A stretch of DNA of 64,000 nt from Vibrio owensii CAIM 1854 = LMG 25443 (GCF_000817815.1 NZ_JPRD01000006.1:89669-153668); one strand, 5' to 3'; shown: positions 19,153 through 29,835, counted from the stretch's first letter. A program made the numbers and translations. Notes: a model not told the origin generated them from the sequence alone.

Positions 19153-20409
19153 ATGTCCTTGCTTGCTATTGGAATCAATCACAATACAGCGTCTGTTGAC
19201 TTGCGAGAGAAAGTGGCGTTCGGACCCGATAAATTGGGCCCAGCACTTGAGCAACTCAGAGACCATGAAGCCGTAAATGGCAGTGTGATTGTTTCTACCT
19301 GTAACCGTACCGAAGTGTACTGCGACGTGAAGCAAGGAGCGCGAAATAAGCTTATCGACTGGCTAGCCCAGTTCCATCAAGTTAATCAAGAAGACTTGAT
19401 GCCCAGCCTTTATGTCCATGAAGAGCAAGCGGCGATTAAGCACTTGATGCGTGTTTCTTGCGGCCTTGATTCACTGGTACTAGGTGAGCCTCAGATTTTG
19501 GGTCAGGTAAAACAAGCGTTTTCTGATTCCCGAGATCATCAGGCGGTGGATGCGTCGATTGATAAGTTGTTCCAAAAGACTTTCTCAGTCGCAAAACGTG
19601 TTCGAACAGAAACTGATATTGGTGGTAACGCCGTGTCGGTAGCTTATGCTGCATGTACACTGGCGAAACACATCTTTGAATCACTGTCTGACTCAACAGT
19701 ATTGTTGGTTGGCGCAGGTGAAACCATCGAATTGGTGGCGAAGCACTTGGCGTCGAACGGCTGTACTAAGATGATTGTTGCTAACCGTACTCGAGAGCGT
19801 GCTCTTGTGTTAGCGGAGCAATTTGGGGCAGAAGTGATCAGCTTGAATGAAATTCCGGACCATTTACCGAGAGCAGACATCGTGATCAGCTCAACGGCGA
19901 GCCCACTGCCTATTATTGGTAAGGGGATGGTTGAGACTGCGTTGAAGAAACGTCGTCACCAGCCGATGCTCTTGGTGGATATTGCGGTACCACGTGATGT
20001 GGAAGCGCAGGTCAGTGAATTGAATGATGCTTACTTGTACTCGGTGGATGACTTGCAGTCGATCATCGATAGCAACATTGAACAACGTAAAGTAGAAGCG
20101 ATTCAAGCAGAAGCGATCGTAAGCGAAGAAAGCGCGGCATTTATGACGTGGCTACGTTCACTCCAAGCGGTGGACAGTATTCGTGATTATCGTAAATCGG
20201 CCAACGAAATTCGTGAAGATTTGCTAAGTAAGAGCCTACAATCATTGGCAACGGGCGCAGACCCAGAAAAAGTGCTGCGCGAGCTTAGTAATAAACTCAC
20301 CAACAAACTGATTCACGCTCCAACTCGTGCGCTGCAAAGCGCGGCCGAGCAGGGCGAACCAGCAAAATTAACGGTTATCCGCCAGACCCTTGGTTTGGAT
20401 GATCTGTAA
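19153..20409 (+). CDS. hemA: glutamyl-tRNA reductase
   Basis: HemA reduces glutamyl-tRNA(Glu) to glutamate-1-semialdehyde, the first committed step of tetrapyrrole synthesis. The catalytic Cys50 sits in [11 protein letters not shown]; the NADPH-binding part has [16 protein letters not shown] and ANRTRERA; and the dimerisation helices are at the C-terminus. The length of 418 is normal. It heads the plus-strand run hemA-prfA-prmC-sirB2-sirB1-kdsA. Confidence 0.98.
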   Translation: MSLLAIGINHNTASVDLREKVAFGPDKLGPALEQLRDHEAVNGSVIVSTCNRTEVYCDVKQGARNKLIDWLAQFHQVNQEDLMPSLYVHEEQAAIKHLMRVSCGLDSLVLGEPQILGQVKQAFSDSRDHQAVDASIDKLFQKTFSVAKRVRTETDIGGNAVSVAYAACTLAKHIFESLSDSTVLLVGAGETIELVAKHLASNGCTKMIVANRTRERALVLAEQFGAEVISLNEIPDHLPRADIVISSTASPLPIIGKGMVETALKKRRHQPMLLVDIAVPRDVEAQVSELNDAYLYSVDDLQSIIDSNIEQRKVEAIQAEAIVSEESAAFMTWLRSLQAVDSIRDYRKSANEIREDLLSKSLQSLATGADPEKVLRELSNKLTNKLIHAPTRALQSAAEQGEPAKLTVIRQTLGLDDL

Positions 20410-20438
20410 CTCACGCTTTTTATTAAGAAAACGACACT

Positions 20439-21527
20439 ATGAAAGCCTCTATTCTGACTAAGCTAGAAACGCTAGTAGAACGTTACGAAGAAGTTCAACA
20501 TCTTCTTGGTGATCCTGATGTAATTGGAAATCAGGATAAATTCCGCGCTCTATCAAAAGAGTACTCTCAGCTAGAAGAAGTTACTAATTGCTTCCAAGCG
20601 TATCAACAAGCGCAAGATGACCTCATCGCTGCTGAAGATATGGCTAACGAAGACGACGAAGAAATGCGTGAAATGGCGCAGGAAGAAATCAAAGAAGCAA
20701 AAGATGCGATCGAGCGTCTGACTGATGAGCTACAAATTCTTCTTCTTCCAAAAGATCCAAACGATGACCGTAACTGTTTCCTTGAAATCCGTGCAGGTGC
20801 AGGCGGTGATGAAGCAGGCATCTTCGCGGGTGACTTGTTCCGCATGTACAGCAAATACGCAGAGAAGCGTGGTTGGCGTATCGAAGTGATGTCTTCTAAC
20901 GAAGCAGAGCACGGCGGTTACAAAGAGATGATCGCGAAAGTGAGCGGCGACGGTGCATACGGCGTATTGAAGTTTGAGTCAGGCGGTCACCGTGTACAAC
21001 GTGTTCCTGCTACAGAATCTCAAGGTCGTGTTCATACTTCAGCGTGTACCGTAGCGGTTATGGCGGAAATCCCAGAAGCGGATCTGCCAGAAATCAAAGC
21101 TGCAGACCTGAAAATCGATACTTTCCGTGCATCTGGCGCGGGTGGTCAGCACGTTAACACCACGGATTCTGCAATCCGTATTACTCACTTACCAACTGGT
21201 ACAGTCGTTGAGTGTCAAGACGAGCGTTCACAGCATAAGAACAAAGCGAAAGCGATGGCAGTACTTGCTGCTCGTATCGTTCAAGCGGAGCAAGAGCGTC
21301 GTGCGGCAGAAGTGTCTGACACACGTCGTAACCTACTAGGTTCTGGTGACCGTAGTGACCGCATCCGTACTTACAACTACCCACAAGGTCGTGTTTCTGA
21401 TCACCGTATCAACCTAACCATCTACCGTTTGAACGAAGTGATGGAAGGTGATCTACAAAGCCTGATCGATCCAGTAGTTCAAGAGCACCAAGCAGACCAA
21501 CTAGCGGCGCTAGCTGAGAATGGCTAA
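20439..21527 (+). CDS. prfA: peptide chain release factor 1
   Basis: RF1 recognises UAA and UAG and triggers peptide release. The 362-residue protein has the GGQ motif at 235-237 ([18 protein letters not shown]) and the PAT-type anticodon tripeptide region ([18 protein letters not shown]). It lies 29 bases after hemA and 3 bases before prmC, whose product methylates this GGQ glutamine. Confidence 0.98.
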   Translation: MKASILTKLETLVERYEEVQHLLGDPDVIGNQDKFRALSKEYSQLEEVTNCFQAYQQAQDDLIAAEDMANEDDEEMREMAQEEIKEAKDAIERLTDELQILLLPKDPNDDRNCFLEIRAGAGGDEAGIFAGDLFRMYSKYAEKRGWRIEVMSSNEAEHGGYKEMIAKVSGDGAYGVLKFESGGHRVQRVPATESQGRVHTSACTVAVMAEIPEADLPEIKAADLKIDTFRASGAGGQHVNTTDSAIRITHLPTGTVVECQDERSQHKNKAKAMAVLAARIVQAEQERRAAEVSDTRRNLLGSGDRSDRIRTYNYPQGRVSDHRINLTIYRLNEVMEGDLQSLIDPVVQEHQADQLAALAENG

Positions 21528-21530
21528 TCG

Positions 21531-22388
21531 ATGAGCCAAGTTCAATCTATTGAGCAAGCACTGAAAAGTGCGACGGCAATTCTGACAGAAGGCGGCAAAG
21601 AGTCGCCTTCTCTCGATGCAGCTGTCCTTCTTTGCCATGTCCTTGGCAAACCACGAACCTACCTACTGACCTGGCCAGAAAGAGCATTAGAAACCGAGCA
21701 ACAAGCTCAATTTGATGCACTATTGGCACGACGCATCGCTGGTGAACCCGTGGCTTACATCATTGGTGAACGTGAGTTTTGGTCTTTACCTCTTAAAGTC
21801 TCGCCATCTACATTGATCCCAAGACCAGATACTGAACGTTTGGTTGAAGTCGCATTAGATAAGACTTTCGGACAAACGGGACCGATCTTAGACCTTGGCA
21901 CAGGAACTGGCGCGATAGCTTTAGCATTGGCGTCTGAAATGCCAAATCGCCAAGTGATGGGTATCGATCTTAAGCAAGAGGCGAAAGAGCTGGCTGAGCA
22001 CAATGCGTCGCAATTAAACATCAAAAATGTGACGTTTGATCAAGGTAGTTGGTTCGAACCTATTGCCAGCGGAACAAAGTTTGCTTTAATTGTCTCCAAC
22101 CCACCGTACATCGACGAAAAAGACCCACACCTCTCTCAAGGAGATGTGCGCTTTGAACCAAAATCGGCGCTGGTTGCCGATGAGAATGGTCTAGCGGATA
22201 TTCGTCATATCTCTGATCTTGCGCGCCAATATTTGCAAGAGGGTGGATGGTTAGCGTTCGAGCATGGTTATGATCAGGGCGAAGCCGTTCGTGAGATCAT
22301 GACGCACTTTGGTTTTGAACAAGTCGTTACGGAAAAAGACTATGGTGATAACGATCGAGTGACGCTCGGTTGTTACAAACCGCAATAA
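21531..22388 (+). CDS. prmC: release factor glutamine methyltransferase PrmC
   Basis: PrmC N5-methylates the GGQ glutamine of RF1 and RF2 using SAM. The 285-residue product has an N-terminal helical domain, ILDLGTGTGAIALALASE for SAM binding, and the NPPY signature at 190-193 (IVSNPPYIDEKDPHL). It starts 3 bases after the prfA stop, so translational coupling is likely. Confidence 0.98.
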   Translation: MSQVQSIEQALKSATAILTEGGKESPSLDAAVLLCHVLGKPRTYLLTWPERALETEQQAQFDALLARRIAGEPVAYIIGEREFWSLPLKVSPSTLIPRPDTERLVEVALDKTFGQTGPILDLGTGTGAIALALASEMPNRQVMGIDLKQEAKELAEHNASQLNIKNVTFDQGSWFEPIASGTKFALIVSNPPYIDEKDPHLSQGDVRFEPKSALVADENGLADIRHISDLARQYLQEGGWLAFEHGYDQGEAVREIMTHFGFEQVVTEKDYGDNDRVTLGCYKPQ

Positions 22389-22428
22389 TAACGAGCAAGT
22401 CAGCAGTAACTTATAAAAGAGAAAGAAA

Positions 22429-22812
22429 ATGTACGTAGCTCTAAAACACATTCACTTAGTAACGATCGCATTGAGCGCGACGCTGCTATCGATCCGATTT
22501 GTATTGTTGATGATGGATTCTCCAAAGCGCAACAATCGCTTCTTGAAAGTTATCCCACATATTGTTGATACGGCACTATTGTTGTCAGGTATCGGCCTAA
22601 TTATGGTGACCGGCTTCATTCCATTTACGGATGCTGCACCTTGGCTAACCAACAAGATCACTTGTGTGCTTGCGTACATCGCTCTTGGTTTCTTCGCTCT
22701 GAAAATGGCGAAAAACAAGTTGCTGAGAATTTTTGCCTTCTTTGGCGCTCTAGGCTGGTTAGTCATGGCCGCCAATATTGCAGTATCTAAAAATCCAAAC
22801 CTATTTGGGTAA
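22429..22812 (+). CDS. sirB2: SirB2 family inner-membrane protein
   Basis: SirB2 proteins are small integral membrane proteins of unknown biochemical role, named for a mild effect on Salmonella invasion-gene regulation. The 127-residue product has four hydrophobic segments and the family start MYVALKHIHLVTIALSATLLSIRF. It lies between prmC and sirB1, the conserved order in this operon. The family call is firm; the function is unknown. Confidence 0.9.
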   Translation: MYVALKHIHLVTIALSATLLSIRFVLLMMDSPKRNNRFLKVIPHIVDTALLLSGIGLIMVTGFIPFTDAAPWLTNKITCVLAYIALGFFALKMAKNKLLRIFAFFGALGWLVMAANIAVSKNPNLFG

Positions 22813-22817
22813 TCTTC

Positions 22818-23627
22818 ATGCTTGAGTTTTTTGACGAAGATTTTGACAACATGGCGTTGGTGGAAGGCGCGTTAGAGCTAAACCACTCCATCAATCCAGA
22901 CACCAATGTCCATTGGGCAAAACTGGAACTAGAACGTCTTTATAAAGAAGCGGAAGCTACCTTGGTTCACGAGACGGATGAAGAACAACGTTTCGAATCG
23001 TTTCTGCGCTTATTCTTTTATGAGTGGGGCTTTAAAGGCGACGAGCAAGAGTATTTTATCTCTGACAACAGCTTCATCGACAAGGTGTTGGAGCGCAAAA
23101 AAGGCATTCCGGTCAGTCTTGGTGCCATCTTGCTTTACTTGGGCAATCGTCTTGGCTTCCCGATGAAAGGGGTGACATTCCCGACTCAGTTTTTGATCAA
23201 AGTGGATTGGATGCACAAAACACCAGACTACATTAACCCGTTTAACGGTGAGTATGTCGGTGAGAAAATCCTCCAAGCTTGGTTGATTGGTCAAGAAGGC
23301 CCGCTGGCAACATTAAAGCCAGAACACTTTGAAGAAGCGGACAACCCGACTGTGATTGGTCGTTGGTTGGCGTTGATTAAGAGCGCCATGCTACGTGAAG
23401 AGCGTTACACATTGGCGCTGCGCTGTACCAATCTTGCGTTGACGTTTGTACCTGATGACCCATACGAGATTCGTGACCGTGGTTTTATCTTCCAGCAGTT
23501 GGATTGCCATCAGGTAGCCGTGTCTGATTTTCAGTACTTTATTGACCAATGCCCAGACGATCCGGCATCAGAGCTACTAAAATCACAAGTTAACGCCATG
23601 AGCGAAAAGCACGTTACGCTTCACTAA
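22818..23627 (+). CDS. sirB1: SirB1 family transglutaminase-like/TPR protein
   Basis: SirB1-family proteins join a transglutaminase-like fold with C-terminal TPR repeats; their role is not settled. The 269-residue product contains FYEWGFKGDEQEYFISDNSFIDKVLERKKGIPVSLGAILLYLG and FPTQFLIKVDW, which are family hallmarks, then helical repeats (LRCTNLALTFVPDDPYEIRDRGFIFQQL). It starts 5 bases after sirB2 and precedes kdsA. Confidence 0.9.
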   Translation: MLEFFDEDFDNMALVEGALELNHSINPDTNVHWAKLELERLYKEAEATLVHETDEEQRFESFLRLFFYEWGFKGDEQEYFISDNSFIDKVLERKKGIPVSLGAILLYLGNRLGFPMKGVTFPTQFLIKVDWMHKTPDYINPFNGEYVGEKILQAWLIGQEGPLATLKPEHFEEADNPTVIGRWLALIKSAMLREERYTLALRCTNLALTFVPDDPYEIRDRGFIFQQLDCHQVAVSDFQYFIDQCPDDPASELLKSQVNAMSEKHVTLH

Positions 23628-23644
23628 TTTTATCGGCATGCTGA

Positions 23645-24532
<888 letters not shown>

Positions 24533-24839
24533 TCGGTTGTTGTGAATGTTTAAATGAAATGGTCAGCCTGTGTGCTGGCCATTTTTGTATCGACACATTG
24601 ATTCTGTCTCACTATCCTTTTCTCGCTTCTCGCTTACACCACCTTGATTATGTCTATAATTTGCTTAGATTTGCGGCGAATTGGTTTGCTATGAGTAAAG
24701 TGCGTCGCAGAAACATGAAATCAATACCTTAGTGATTTACACTAGCGCCAAGTTTGCGCGTTTTAGCACAATGAGAACCCTGTTTCTTGGTTGCTGAGCG
24801 TGTAATGCAGTGGACCCCAGACGATAAAAAGGTAAAACA
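24533..24839 (+). promoter_or_regulatory. kdsA terminator and nutA upstream region
   Basis: A 307-base gap. A stem (GGTCAGC / GCTGGCC, one G-T pair) with a T run at 24555-24587 ends kdsA. A TATAAT at 24655-24660 is a candidate -10, but its -35 (GCTTAC) is poor and the leader to nutA would be about 170 bases. Nothing else was recognised. Confidence 0.5.
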
Positions 24840-26501
24840 ATGAAGCAACGCCTGATTGTAAAAACCGCTTTGAGCGCAGCTATCTTGGCAACTCTTGCCG
24901 GATGTGCCACGCAACCAGCACACGAATGGAATGAAGACACAACTTACAAACTGACAGTACTGCACACCAATGACCACCACGGTCGTTTTTGGCAAAACAA
25001 GTACGGTGAGTACGGCATGGCGGCACGTAAGACGCTGATTGATGAACTGCGTGCAGAGATTCAAGCCGAAGGCGGTAGCGTGCTTCTACTATCAGGTGGT
25101 GATATCAACACTGGTGTTCCTGAGTCTGACTTACAAGATGCTGAGCCTGACTTCAAAGGCATGAGTAAGATTGGTTACGACGCAATGGCGCTGGGTAACC
25201 ACGAATTCGATAACCCACTGGAAGTGTTGTTCAAACAGCAAGAGTGGGCAAACTTCCCGATGCTGTCTGCCAACATTTACGACAAAGAAACCGGCGAGCG
25301 ATTGTTCCAACCTTATGCCATGTTCAACAAGCAAGGCATCAAGATTGCCGTGATTGGCCTTACGACAGAAGACACGGCAAAACTGGGTAACCCAGAATAC
25401 ATCGGCGAGGTTGATTTCCGCGACCCGAAAGAAGAAGCGAAAAAGCTGATTGCTGAACTAAAGCAAACTGAAAAGCCAGATCTTATCTTCGCAGTGACAC
25501 ACATGGGTCACTACGAAAACGGCAACCGTGGTGTGAATGCTCCCGGTGACGTAGCCTTGGCTCGCTACCTAAATGAAGGTGATTTGGACATGATTGTGGG
25601 TGGTCACTCACAAGAGCCAGTTTGTATGGAAGGCCCTAACGTCATTAAGAAGAACTTTAAGCCGGGTGACGAATGTAAGCCAGATGAGCAAAACGGTACT
25701 TACATTGTGCAAGCGTACGAGTGGGGTAAGTACGTTGGTCGTGCTGATTACGAGTTCCGCAACGGCGAACTGTCGATGGTGAGCTACGATCTGATTCCGG
25801 TTAACTTGAAGAAGAAAATCAAAGTGAACGGCGAGTCTCAACGTGTATTGGTTCAAGATGAAATCGCACAAGACTCAGCAATGTTGGATTTCCTTCGCCC
25901 TTACCAAGAAAAAGGTCAGGGCCAGTTGAATGTGAAAATTGCCGAATCTAACGGCAAACTGGAAGGTGACCGCAACGTCGTTCGTTTCCAGCAAACTAAC
26001 CTTGGTCGTTTGATTGCAACAGCCCACATGGAGCGCGCTAAGGCGGACTTTGCTGTGATGAACTCGGGCGGTGTTCGTGATTCGATTGAAGCGGGCGACA
26101 TCACCTACAAAGACGTGCTGACGGTTCAGCCATTTGGCAACATGGTGTCTTACGTCGATATGTCGGGTAAAGAAGTGCTCGATTACTTAAACGTCGTGGC
26201 GACAAAGCCAGTTGATTCAGGTGCTTACGCTCAGTTTGCTGGCATTACCATGACAGTTGAAAATGGCAAAGTATCGAATGTTTTCATCGGTGAAAAACAG
26301 CTTCGCCTAGACGGTCAATACCGCTTCACCGTACCAAGCTACAATGCGTCAGGTGGTGATGGTTACCCGAAAGTGAATACTCATCCGGGTTACGTCAACA
26401 CGGGCTTTACGGATGCTGAAGTACTGAAAGAGTTCTTGGAATCACACAGTCCAATTGATGTAAATGAGTACGCGCCTTCTGGTGACATCGTTTACAAGTA
26501 A
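24840..26501 (+). CDS. nutA: membrane-anchored 5'-nucleotidase NutA (lipoprotein)
   Basis: Vibrio NutA is a surface/periplasmic 5'-nucleotidase that dephosphorylates nucleotides so that nucleosides can be taken up. The 553-residue protein has a lipobox LATLAGC (Cys22), then metallophosphatase motifs HTNDHHGRFW, LLSGGDINTG, LGNHEFDNP, THMGHYE and GGHSQEP. The C-terminal substrate-binding domain has MNSGGVRDSIEAGDITYKD and VPSYNASGGDGYP. The length matches the known Vibrio enzymes. It is monocistronic, with a good terminator. Confidence 0.95.
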   Translation: MKQRLIVKTALSAAILATLAGCATQPAHEWNEDTTYKLTVLHTNDHHGRFWQNKYGEYGMAARKTLIDELRAEIQAEGGSVLLLSGGDINTGVPESDLQDAEPDFKGMSKIGYDAMALGNHEFDNPLEVLFKQQEWANFPMLSANIYDKETGERLFQPYAMFNKQGIKIAVIGLTTEDTAKLGNPEYIGEVDFRDPKEEAKKLIAELKQTEKPDLIFAVTHMGHYENGNRGVNAPGDVALARYLNEGDLDMIVGGHSQEPVCMEGPNVIKKNFKPGDECKPDEQNGTYIVQAYEWGKYVGRADYEFRNGELSMVSYDLIPVNLKKKIKVNGESQRVLVQDEIAQDSAMLDFLRPYQEKGQGQLNVKIAESNGKLEGDRNVVRFQQTNLGRLIATAHMERAKADFAVMNSGGVRDSIEAGDITYKDVLTVQPFGNMVSYVDMSGKEVLDYLNVVATKPVDSGAYAQFAGITMTVENGKVSNVFIGEKQLRLDGQYRFTVPSYNASGGDGYPKVNTHPGYVNTGFTDAEVLKEFLESHSPIDVNEYAPSGDIVYK

Positions 26502-26540
26502 AAAGCGATTGACTCAAAGTCGCTGATACCATTAACTTAA

Positions 26541-26573
26541 AGCGCTGCTCCTCACTAGGTGCAGCGTTTTTTG
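26541..26573 (+). terminator. terminator after nutA
   Basis: CGCTGC / GCAGCG stem followed by TTTTTTG. Confidence 0.8.
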
Positions 26574-26592
26574 TTTTATAAGGAGAATCTTG

Positions 26593-27066
26593 ATGACTCC
26601 GGCCATTAATCTTGCGAAAAAGAAAAAAGTTACACACACCATTCACCAATACGAGCACGATCCAAGAGCAGACAGCTATGGACTAGAAGCGGCTGAGGTA
26701 TTGGGACAAGATCCAAAGAAAGTATTCAAAACCTTGTTGTTTTGCTTGAACGGCGAGCCAAAGAACCTTGCGGTTGCGATTATCCCTGTTGATCAAAAGC
26801 TGAACCTAAAACTGGCGGCGAAAGCAGCGAAGGGCAAAAAGGCTGATATGGCCGATCCGGAAATCGCGCAAAAGACCACAGGGTATGTTGTTGGTGGGAT
26901 TAGCCCACTGGGGCAGAAGAAAGCGCTGCCAACTTTTTTGCACGAAAGCGCAACAGAGCAAAATACAATCTGTGTGAGTGCAGGTAAACGTGGTTTAGAA
27001 ATCGAGTTAGCACCGAAAGATTTATTGAGCTTAACTCGCGGTCAGTTTGCCCCTCTTTGCCTCTAA
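26593..27066 (+). CDS. ybaK: Cys-tRNA(Pro)/Cys-tRNA(Cys) deacylase YbaK
   Basis: YbaK hydrolyses Cys-tRNA(Pro) mischarged by ProRS. The 157-residue product has the family core KVFKTLLFCLNGEPKNLAVAIIPVDQKLNLKLAAKAAKGKKADMADPEIAQKTTGYVVGGISPLGQKK, including the catalytic Lys region and the GGISPLG loop. A TTG at 26590 lies one codon upstream, but the ATG at 26593 follows AGGAGA at 26581-26586 and is preferred. Confidence 0.95.
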   Translation: MTPAINLAKKKKVTHTIHQYEHDPRADSYGLEAAEVLGQDPKKVFKTLLFCLNGEPKNLAVAIIPVDQKLNLKLAAKAAKGKKADMADPEIAQKTTGYVVGGISPLGQKKALPTFLHESATEQNTICVSAGKRGLEIELAPKDLLSLTRGQFAPLCL

Positions 27067-27080
27067 ATACATGACAAATA

Positions 27081-27109
27081 AAAAGGACGCCCATGAGCGT
27101 CTTTTTTTG
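27081..27109. terminator. bidirectional terminator between ybaK and rluF
   Basis: GACGC-ccatga-GCGTC stem with A's on the left and seven T's on the right; it serves the convergent genes ybaK and rluF. Confidence 0.83.
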
Positions 27110-27130
27110 ATCTTGCTAGTCAGTGAAGCG

Positions 27131-28285
27131 TTACTTCTTCAGACTCAATGTACCACCAGTGCGTTTAGCTGGTTTGCTTGGCTTCGCGGCATTTGGATTC
27201 ATGTAATGCTGCTTAGGCTTACTCGGTGATTGAGGTTTGTTTGCTGAGTGCGTATTGCTCGATGCATCTGGCTTACGGTGCGATTTACCATGCTCGCCTT
27301 GCGGTCTGCTGCGTTCACCTTGTGGTTTCGCTTTGTAATGTTCTTTTGCTGGACGTCCGCCCTCATCATCACGTTGACGACGCTGTTGGCCTTTCTTTGA
27401 ATTCGGTGCATGACGGAATTCATCAGCATTGTTGCCACGGAAAGTACGTGTTTTCTGGTTGCGGCGCGCAGTTGAACCTTGGTTCTCTTCACGGCTATCG
27501 TACAGCTTCGCGTCGGTCGCTTTACGAATGTTGCGTCCTCTAGAGTCTGTTTTTGATGCTTCTTCTGTACCCACAGAGCCTTCACACATTGCTAGGATCT
27601 CTGCCACTTCGTCGTCACTTAGGTAACGCCATTTACCGTTAGGAATGCCATCAAGTGAGATGTTCATGATTCGTACGCGACGCAGTTTGAAAACTTCGTA
27701 GCCTAGCGCTTCACACATACGACGGATCTGACGGTTCAAACCTTGAGTCAGTACGATACGGAAAGAGAATTTGGTTTCTTTCTCTACTTTACAAGGCAGA
27801 GTTACTGTATCGAGGATCTTCACTCCGCTCGACATCTGCTTAAGGAATTCACCAGTGATTGGCTTATCAACGCGTACTACGTATTCTTTCTCGTGGTTGT
27901 TACCAGCACGCAGAATCTTGTTAACGATGTCGCCATCGTTAGTAAGGAAGATCAAACCATCGGAAGGTTTATCCAGACGACCGATAGGGAAGATACGCTT
28001 TTTGTGGCCGATGAAATCAACGATGTTGCCCGGAATATCACGCTCAGTAGTACAAGTGATACCGGTTGGTTTGTTCAACGCGATATAAATTGGTTTTTCT
28101 TTCGCTGCAACAGGGTTACCATCAACACAAACATCATCGCCTGGCAGTACTTTTGTGCCCATCTCTGGTTGTTGACCATTAATAGTGACACGGCCTTGCT
28201 CGATAAGGCGGTCTGCTTCACGACGCGAGCAGAAGCCCGTTTCGCTGATGTATTTGTTTAAGCGTTTTGCGTTGTCTTGTGACAT
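27131..28285 (-). CDS. rluF: 23S rRNA pseudouridine(2604) synthase RluF with long basic C-terminal tail
   Basis: RluF modifies U2604 of 23S rRNA. Residues 1-60 form the S4 domain ([30 protein letters not shown]), and the RsuA-type catalytic motif is [21 protein letters not shown] (catalytic Asp), followed by [20 protein letters not shown]. The core ends near residue 235. The remaining 150 residues are low complexity, rich in Lys, Arg, Asn, Gln and Ser. E. coli RluF is about 290 residues, so this tail is longer; it is probably disordered and RNA-binding (inference). Confidence 0.93.
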   Translation of the reverse strand: MSQDNAKRLNKYISETGFCSRREADRLIEQGRVTINGQQPEMGTKVLPGDDVCVDGNPVAAKEKPIYIALNKPTGITCTTERDIPGNIVDFIGHKKRIFPIGRLDKPSDGLIFLTNDGDIVNKILRAGNNHEKEYVVRVDKPITGEFLKQMSSGVKILDTVTLPCKVEKETKFSFRIVLTQGLNRQIRRMCEALGYEVFKLRRVRIMNISLDGIPNGKWRYLSDDEVAEILAMCEGSVGTEEASKTDSRGRNIRKATDAKLYDSREENQGSTARRNQKTRTFRGNNADEFRHAPNSKKGQQRRQRDDEGGRPAKEHYKAKPQGERSRPQGEHGKSHRKPDASSNTHSANKPQSPSKPKQHYMNPNAAKPSKPAKRTGGTLSLKK

Positions 28286-28389
28286 GTAAGTCTCCTAACG
28301 TTTCACAACGGCGGTTAATTGAAGTACCTGCTGCTAATTAAAAGCAGCAAGGTGAGATAAGGTCGGGCATTCTAGCATCGAGAATCCGG

Positions 28390-28971
28390 TTAGCCTAAAC
28401 GTTTTTGATGACGTTCACGGGTCTCCATTTTCTTTTCAGCACTCTTTCTTAATAGAACGTACACAGCACCACTGCCTCCATGGAATCGTTGTGCACTGTG
28501 AACGCATTGCACTTCACGAATTTGTTGTAGCCAACTCGCGACAAAACTCTTCATTAATGCTGGTGGATTTGAACGTTCACCACGGCCATGCACAATGACG
28601 ACCGTTCGGATGTCCATCTCAATACATTGTTTGAGGAATTTAATGACTTCGTCGCGCGCTTCTTTTAGCGTTTTACGGTGCAGATCAAGTCGAGCTTGAA
28701 TCGGGTATTTACCAAGCCGCAGCTTGCGGTATACGCCATCTTGTACACCATCGCGTTTGAACTCGATAAAGTCATCGGGTTTGAGCATTTCTGCATGGTC
28801 AATCGATAAGTATTCTGGATCATCTTCCGTAAGCCAAATTGCAGCTTCGCGTTTCGCCAGTTGAGCATCCGTCACTTGGTGCACTTTTTTATGCTCGGCA
28901 GTGTCTTGGTCGATAGGTTTTACATCGCCCATCATCTGTTGGAACAGATCAAAATCGTTGTCTTGAGACAT
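28390..28971 (-). CDS. smrA: DNA endonuclease SmrA (Smr domain)
   Basis: Smr-domain proteins are nucleases related to the MutS2 C-terminus. The 193-residue product has an N-terminal linker, then RLDLHRKTLKEARDEVIKFLKQC (the DLH motif of Smr) and TVVIVHGRGERSNPPALMKSFVASWL (HGRG motif), ending with GGSGAVYVLLR. This arrangement fits SmrA (YdaL-like). It is downstream of rluF's promoter region on the same strand. The substrate is not known from sequence. Confidence 0.9.
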   Translation of the reverse strand: MSQDNDFDLFQQMMGDVKPIDQDTAEHKKVHQVTDAQLAKREAAIWLTEDDPEYLSIDHAEMLKPDDFIEFKRDGVQDGVYRKLRLGKYPIQARLDLHRKTLKEARDEVIKFLKQCIEMDIRTVVIVHGRGERSNPPALMKSFVASWLQQIREVQCVHSAQRFHGGSGAVYVLLRKSAEKKMETRERHQKRLG

Positions 28972-29040
28972 AACGGCAATCTCATAAAGAACAGGGTAGG
29001 AATAGTTAGATTATATCAACGAGTGGTGTACTGGGATCAA

Positions 29041-29078
29041 ATAAAAAACCGGAGCAGGCAGGTTACCAACTCCGGTGC
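29041..29078 (-). terminator. terminator after the DUF3149 gene
   Basis: On the minus strand ACCGGAG / CTCCGGT with a long loop is followed by TTTTTTATTT. Confidence 0.78.
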
Positions 29079-29104
29079 AAAGCGTTTCTAGAGCTAAGCG
29101 AGAT

Positions 29105-29245
29105 CTAGTGAGGAGATTTGTCGTTCATTATCTTGTAAATGAAGAAACCGCTGAAAAACAACATCAGTCCAATTGTCCCAAAGATTACTATCATTGACGA
29201 TAGTCCCACCGCATTACCAAATAGGAGTTCAAGCCAAAAGTCCAT
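29105..29245 (-). CDS. 46-residue DUF3149 membrane protein
   Basis: This short gene was found by direct translation. It encodes MDFWLELLFGNAVGLSSMIV, then a hydrophobic stretch, and ends FIYKIMNDKSPH. One transmembrane helix (about residues 13-39) dominates the protein. It resembles the DUF3149 family of very small Vibrio membrane proteins, which have no known function. The start is supported by a strong ribosome-binding site (GGAGG at 29252-29256, 7 bases before ATG), and it has its own terminator. A candidate FNR site lies about 60 bases upstream, so oxygen control is possible. Confidence 0.82.
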   Translation of the reverse strand: MDFWLELLFGNAVGLSSMIVIFGTIGLMLFFSGFFIYKIMNDKSPH

Positions 29246-29305
29246 ATGTTTCCTCCAAGATGTTCCCGACATGGACAACGTTAATAGGTGGTGTTTTTTT
29301 GCACA

Positions 29306-29319
29306 CTGATCTGGATCAA
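29306..29319 (-). promoter_or_regulatory. candidate FNR-like operator upstream of the DUF3149 gene
   Basis: Read on the minus strand: TTGAT-CCAG-ATCAG, one base off the FNR consensus TTGAT-N4-ATCAA. It lies about 60 bases before the ATG at 29245. A CRP half-site reading is also possible, since TGGATCA resembles other sites in this window. Confidence 0.45.
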
Positions 29320-29437
29320 TTATGTTGCCAAGGTTAATAATCTGTATTTTATTGTGGGTTCTTAGTCACATTTCACGTGCTAGTGTTCAGTAAATCGTCA
29401 ATCGAATTAAGACATTAGGTTTTTTTGTAAAAAGCGC

Positions 29438-29465
29438 TTGCGTCTCTCTAAAGAATCCGTAATAT
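29438..29465 (+). promoter_or_regulatory. promoter of tRNA-Pro
   Basis: TTGCGT (29438-29443), 16-bp spacer, TAATAT (29460-29465), then a GC-containing start region, about 35 bases before the mature tRNA. Confidence 0.65.
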
Positions 29466-29505
29466 ACGCATCCGTTGACGGGGATAAGTCCTCAGTTAAA
29501 CATCT

Positions 29506-29582
<77 letters not shown>

Positions 29583-29588
29583 CTTTTA

Positions 29589-29621
29589 GAAAAGCCGCAA
29601 CAGAAATGTTGTGGCTTTTTG
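29589..29621 (+). terminator. terminator after tRNA-Pro
   Basis: GCCGCAACA-gaaa-TGTTGTGGC stem (one G-T pair) followed by TTTTT. Confidence 0.83.
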
Positions 29622-29624
29622 CGT

Positions 29625-29826
29625 TTTACGGCTTTTCGAATCGAGAACGCTTCGCTTCGGGAACGGACTTCGTCCTTCGAGATGCGAGATAGGGAAAGCT
29701 ACGCTCCGAGAATCGGGAGCGCTTCGCTTTGGGAATCGGGAGCGCTTCGCTTTGGGAATAAAGATAAAAGGTATCTTTATTAAGAAGGGGGGTGACGGGA
29801 CTTGTTCCCGAATCCCGCATATAAAA
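29625..29826. repeat. repeat patch downstream of tRNA-Pro
   Basis: About 200 bases with no convincing gene. Short variants of CGCTTCG / GGGAACG / CTTCGTCC recur, and a 23-bp unit beginning AATCGGGAGCGC occurs twice in perfect tandem at 29711-29733 and 29734-29756. The patch ends with a dyad around GACGGGACTTGTTCCCG. Open frames on both strands are arginine/serine-rich shadows of the repeat. It looks like the small dispersed repeats common between Vibrio genes. Confidence 0.7.
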
Positions 29827-29835
29827 AGCTATTGA

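Noticed and set aside
29583..29835. An integrated element at tRNA-Pro
   Set aside because: No integrase, no repeated tRNA 3' end and no foreign genes; the next gene is an ordinary TraB/GumN gene.
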